A stretch of DNA of 64,000 nt from CAWIJJ01 sp963836425 (GTDB lineage Bacteria > Acidobacteriota > Terriglobia > Bryobacterales > Bryobacteraceae), in the NCBI GenBank assembly GCA_963836425.1, contig CAWIJJ010000004.1, positions 1-64,000 of the forward strand. Direction: 5' to 3'. The translations under genes and the position numbers were made by a program. The notes below the pieces were generated by a model. It searched no databases and was not told where the DNA came from. It saw only the letters and a list, made by a program, of their open reading frames with translations. Positions 62,703-64,000 of the stretch are shown here, piece after piece. The number at the start of each line of letters is the position of its first letter. Position 1 is the first letter of the stretch.

Positions 62703-64000
62703 ATGGCGACAATCGAAACCGCATTACACGGCGCCGCAGCGCGCGGCGGCAGCTTCCTCCTCGAGGAGCGCCTCCCGCAAGACGTGTTCACCCCCGAAGA
62801 CATGACGGAAGAGCACCGTCAGATCGCCCGCACCGCAACCGACTTCACCAACAATGAAGTCATGCCGGCCGCGGCCGAAATCGAGGCCAAGAACTTCGAT
62901 GTCACCCGCAGCCTGCTCCGCAAAGCCGGCGAGCTCGGGCTGATGTCTGTCGATATTCCGGAAGAGTACGGCGGGCTCGCCATGGACAAGGTCACCTCCG
63001 CGGTCATCGCCGAGTCCATCAGCAAACTGGCCAGCTTCTCGGTCGCGTTTTCCGCGCACGTCGGCATCGGCACGCTTCCCATCGTCTGGTACGGCACCGA
63101 AGAGCAGAAGCGCAAGTATCTGCCCAAGCTCGCCACCGGTGAATGGCTCACCTCCTACGCGCTCTCTGAGTCTTCGTCGGGTTCGGACGCCATGAACTGC
63201 CGCACCCGCGCCGTCCTTTCCGAAGATGGCCGGCACTACGTCCTGAACGGCGAGAAGATGTGGATCACCAACTCCGGCTTTGCGGACCTGTTCACCGTGT
63301 TCGCCAAGATCGACGGGGAAAAGTTTTCCGCGTTCCTGATCGAACGCAACACGCCCGGCCTTTCGGTGGGGCCGGAGGAGCACAAGCTCGGCATCCGCGG
63401 CTCGTCCACCTGCCCGCTGATTCTTTCCGATTGCCGCATCCCGGTGGAGAACCTGCTCGGCGAGGCCGGCAAAGGCCACCACATCGCGTTCAACATTCTG
63501 AATATCGGCCGCTTCAAGCTCGGAGCGGCCTGCGTCGGTGGCGCGCGCAACAGCCTGGCCGAGGGCATCGCGTATGCCAAAGACCGCAAGGCATTCGGCA
63601 AATCCATTTCCGAGTTCGGCCTGATCCAGGAAAAGCTGGCCGACTGCGCCGCCGGCATCTTCGTCGGCGAATCCATGGTGTACCGCACCATCGGCATGGT
63701 GGACGCCGCCGTCGCCGGTATCGACACTTCGGCGCCCGAGGCATCGCGCGAAATTCAGAAACGCATCGAAGAGTACGCCGTCGAATGCTCGATTCTGAAG
63801 GTCTGGGGCTCGGAGATGCTGGATATGGTCGTCGATCACGTGCTCCAGATCTACGCCGGATACGGCTACGTCGAGGAGTACCCCGCCGAGCGGGCATATC
63901 GCGATTCGCGCATCAACCGCATCTTCGAAGGCACCAACGAAATCAACCGCCTGATCATCACCGGGTTCCTGATGAAGCGCGCCATGGCCGGAAAGCTGCC
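62703..64000 (+). CDS. fadE: Acyl-CoA dehydrogenase (FadE-like), cut by the window end
   Basis: The first 432 residues of an FAD acyl-CoA dehydrogenase are present; it stays open at the end of the window. Family blocks are MSVDIPEEYGGLAMDKVTSA, SALSE-type YALSESSSGSDAMN, YVLNGEKMWITNSGFADLF, HKLGIRGSSTCPLILSDCRI, GRFKLGAACVGGARNSLAEG, FGLIQEKLADCAAGIFVGES, and the catalytic-base region AYRDSRINRIFEGTNEINRL. Gene order TetR-fadN-fadA-fadE equals the fadNAE operon known from Bacillus. A length near 600 residues would be expected. It follows the thiolase stop by 17 bp. Confidence 0.94.
   Translation, partial: MATIETALHGAAARGGSFLLEERLPQDVFTPEDMTEEHRQIARTATDFTNNEVMPAAAEIEAKNFDVTRSLLRKAGELGLMSVDIPEEYGGLAMDKVTSAVIAESISKLASFSVAFSAHVGIGTLPIVWYGTEEQKRKYLPKLATGEWLTSYALSESSSGSDAMNCRTRAVLSEDGRHYVLNGEKMWITNSGFADLFTVFAKIDGEKFSAFLIERNTPGLSVGPEEHKLGIRGSSTCPLILSDCRIPVENLLGEAGKGHHIAFNILNIGRFKLGAACVGGARNSLAEGIAYAKDRKAFGKSISEFGLIQEKLADCAAGIFVGESMVYRTIGMVDAAVAGIDTSAPEASREIQKRIEEYAVECSILKVWGSEMLDMVVDHVLQIYAGYGYVEEYPAERAYRDSRINRIFEGTNEINRLIITGFLMKRAMAGKL

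Overview
The window is GC-rich, gene-dense DNA from a bacterium that looks like an acidobacterium of the Solibacter/Bryobacter type. The signs are a PadR regulator next to a very large FtsX-type orphan permease (ADOP), a TonB receptor with an N-terminal carboxypeptidase-regulatory-like domain, many secreted polysaccharide enzymes (GH43, GH127, sialidase, tannase/feruloyl esterase, DUF1080), and tightly overlapping ATGA gene junctions. This assignment rests on gene content; no rRNA, tRNA, CRISPR array or insertion sequence was found.

Layout. 0-8.4 kb: a frameshifted sugar-phosphate isomerase, a selD-pyrF-DUF72 operon, a C45-type peptidase convergent with menG/ubiE-aroB, and a GH43 enzyme. 8.4-17 kb: an accessory-looking stretch with a YefM-YoeB module, an AraC regulator, a methyltransferase gene carrying five frame changes, a methanethiol oxidase (SBP56) with a membrane partner, a BrnT-type toxin-antitoxin pair, a tannase-like esterase and a broken secreted protein. 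17-26.5 kb: sialidase, mnmA with a cysteine desulfurase, a SAM hydrolase, and a histidine-degradation operon (ftcD-hutU-hutI). 26.6-34.9 kb: PadR and a frameshifted ADOP permease, a frameshifted trypsin-like protease/NUC1 nuclease fusion, an SDR, a hybrid histidine kinase and a stand-alone receiver. 35-42 kb: a heat-shock and proteostasis run (hsp20, clpB, htpX, an RlmI-like methyltransferase), then a Met/His-rich outer-membrane-type protein and a PAP2 phosphatase. 42-49 kb: GT39, DUF1080, IscU-like scaffold, a membrane protein, an MBL hydrolase, hydroxypyruvate isomerase and a Gfo/Idh/MocA oxidoreductase. 48.5-58 kb: secreted GDPD, GlpT-like transporter, TonB receptor and GlpD (glycerophosphodiester/glycerol-3-P use), then GH127. 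58.3-64 kb: a TetR regulator with a fadN-fadA-fadE beta-oxidation operon running off the end.

Main points. (1) selD reads through an in-frame TGA at residue 20, the SelD catalytic position. It is a 345-residue selenoprotein with a candidate bacterial SECIS hairpin right after the UGA, and a conventional gene call would lose its first 28 codons. (2) selD and the divergent peptidase gene share one symmetric -10 element (CTATAATAG) placed exactly 7 nt from both start codons. (3) Nine further start codons have a -10-like hexamer 6-7 nt upstream, which suggests widespread leaderless transcription. (4) A 311/310-bp tandem duplication copies the 3' ends of two convergent genes. (5) Seven genes carry frame changes, nearly all explained by single added bases. 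This is either an insertion-biased error pattern or real decay, and it should be settled before any of these genes is called dead.
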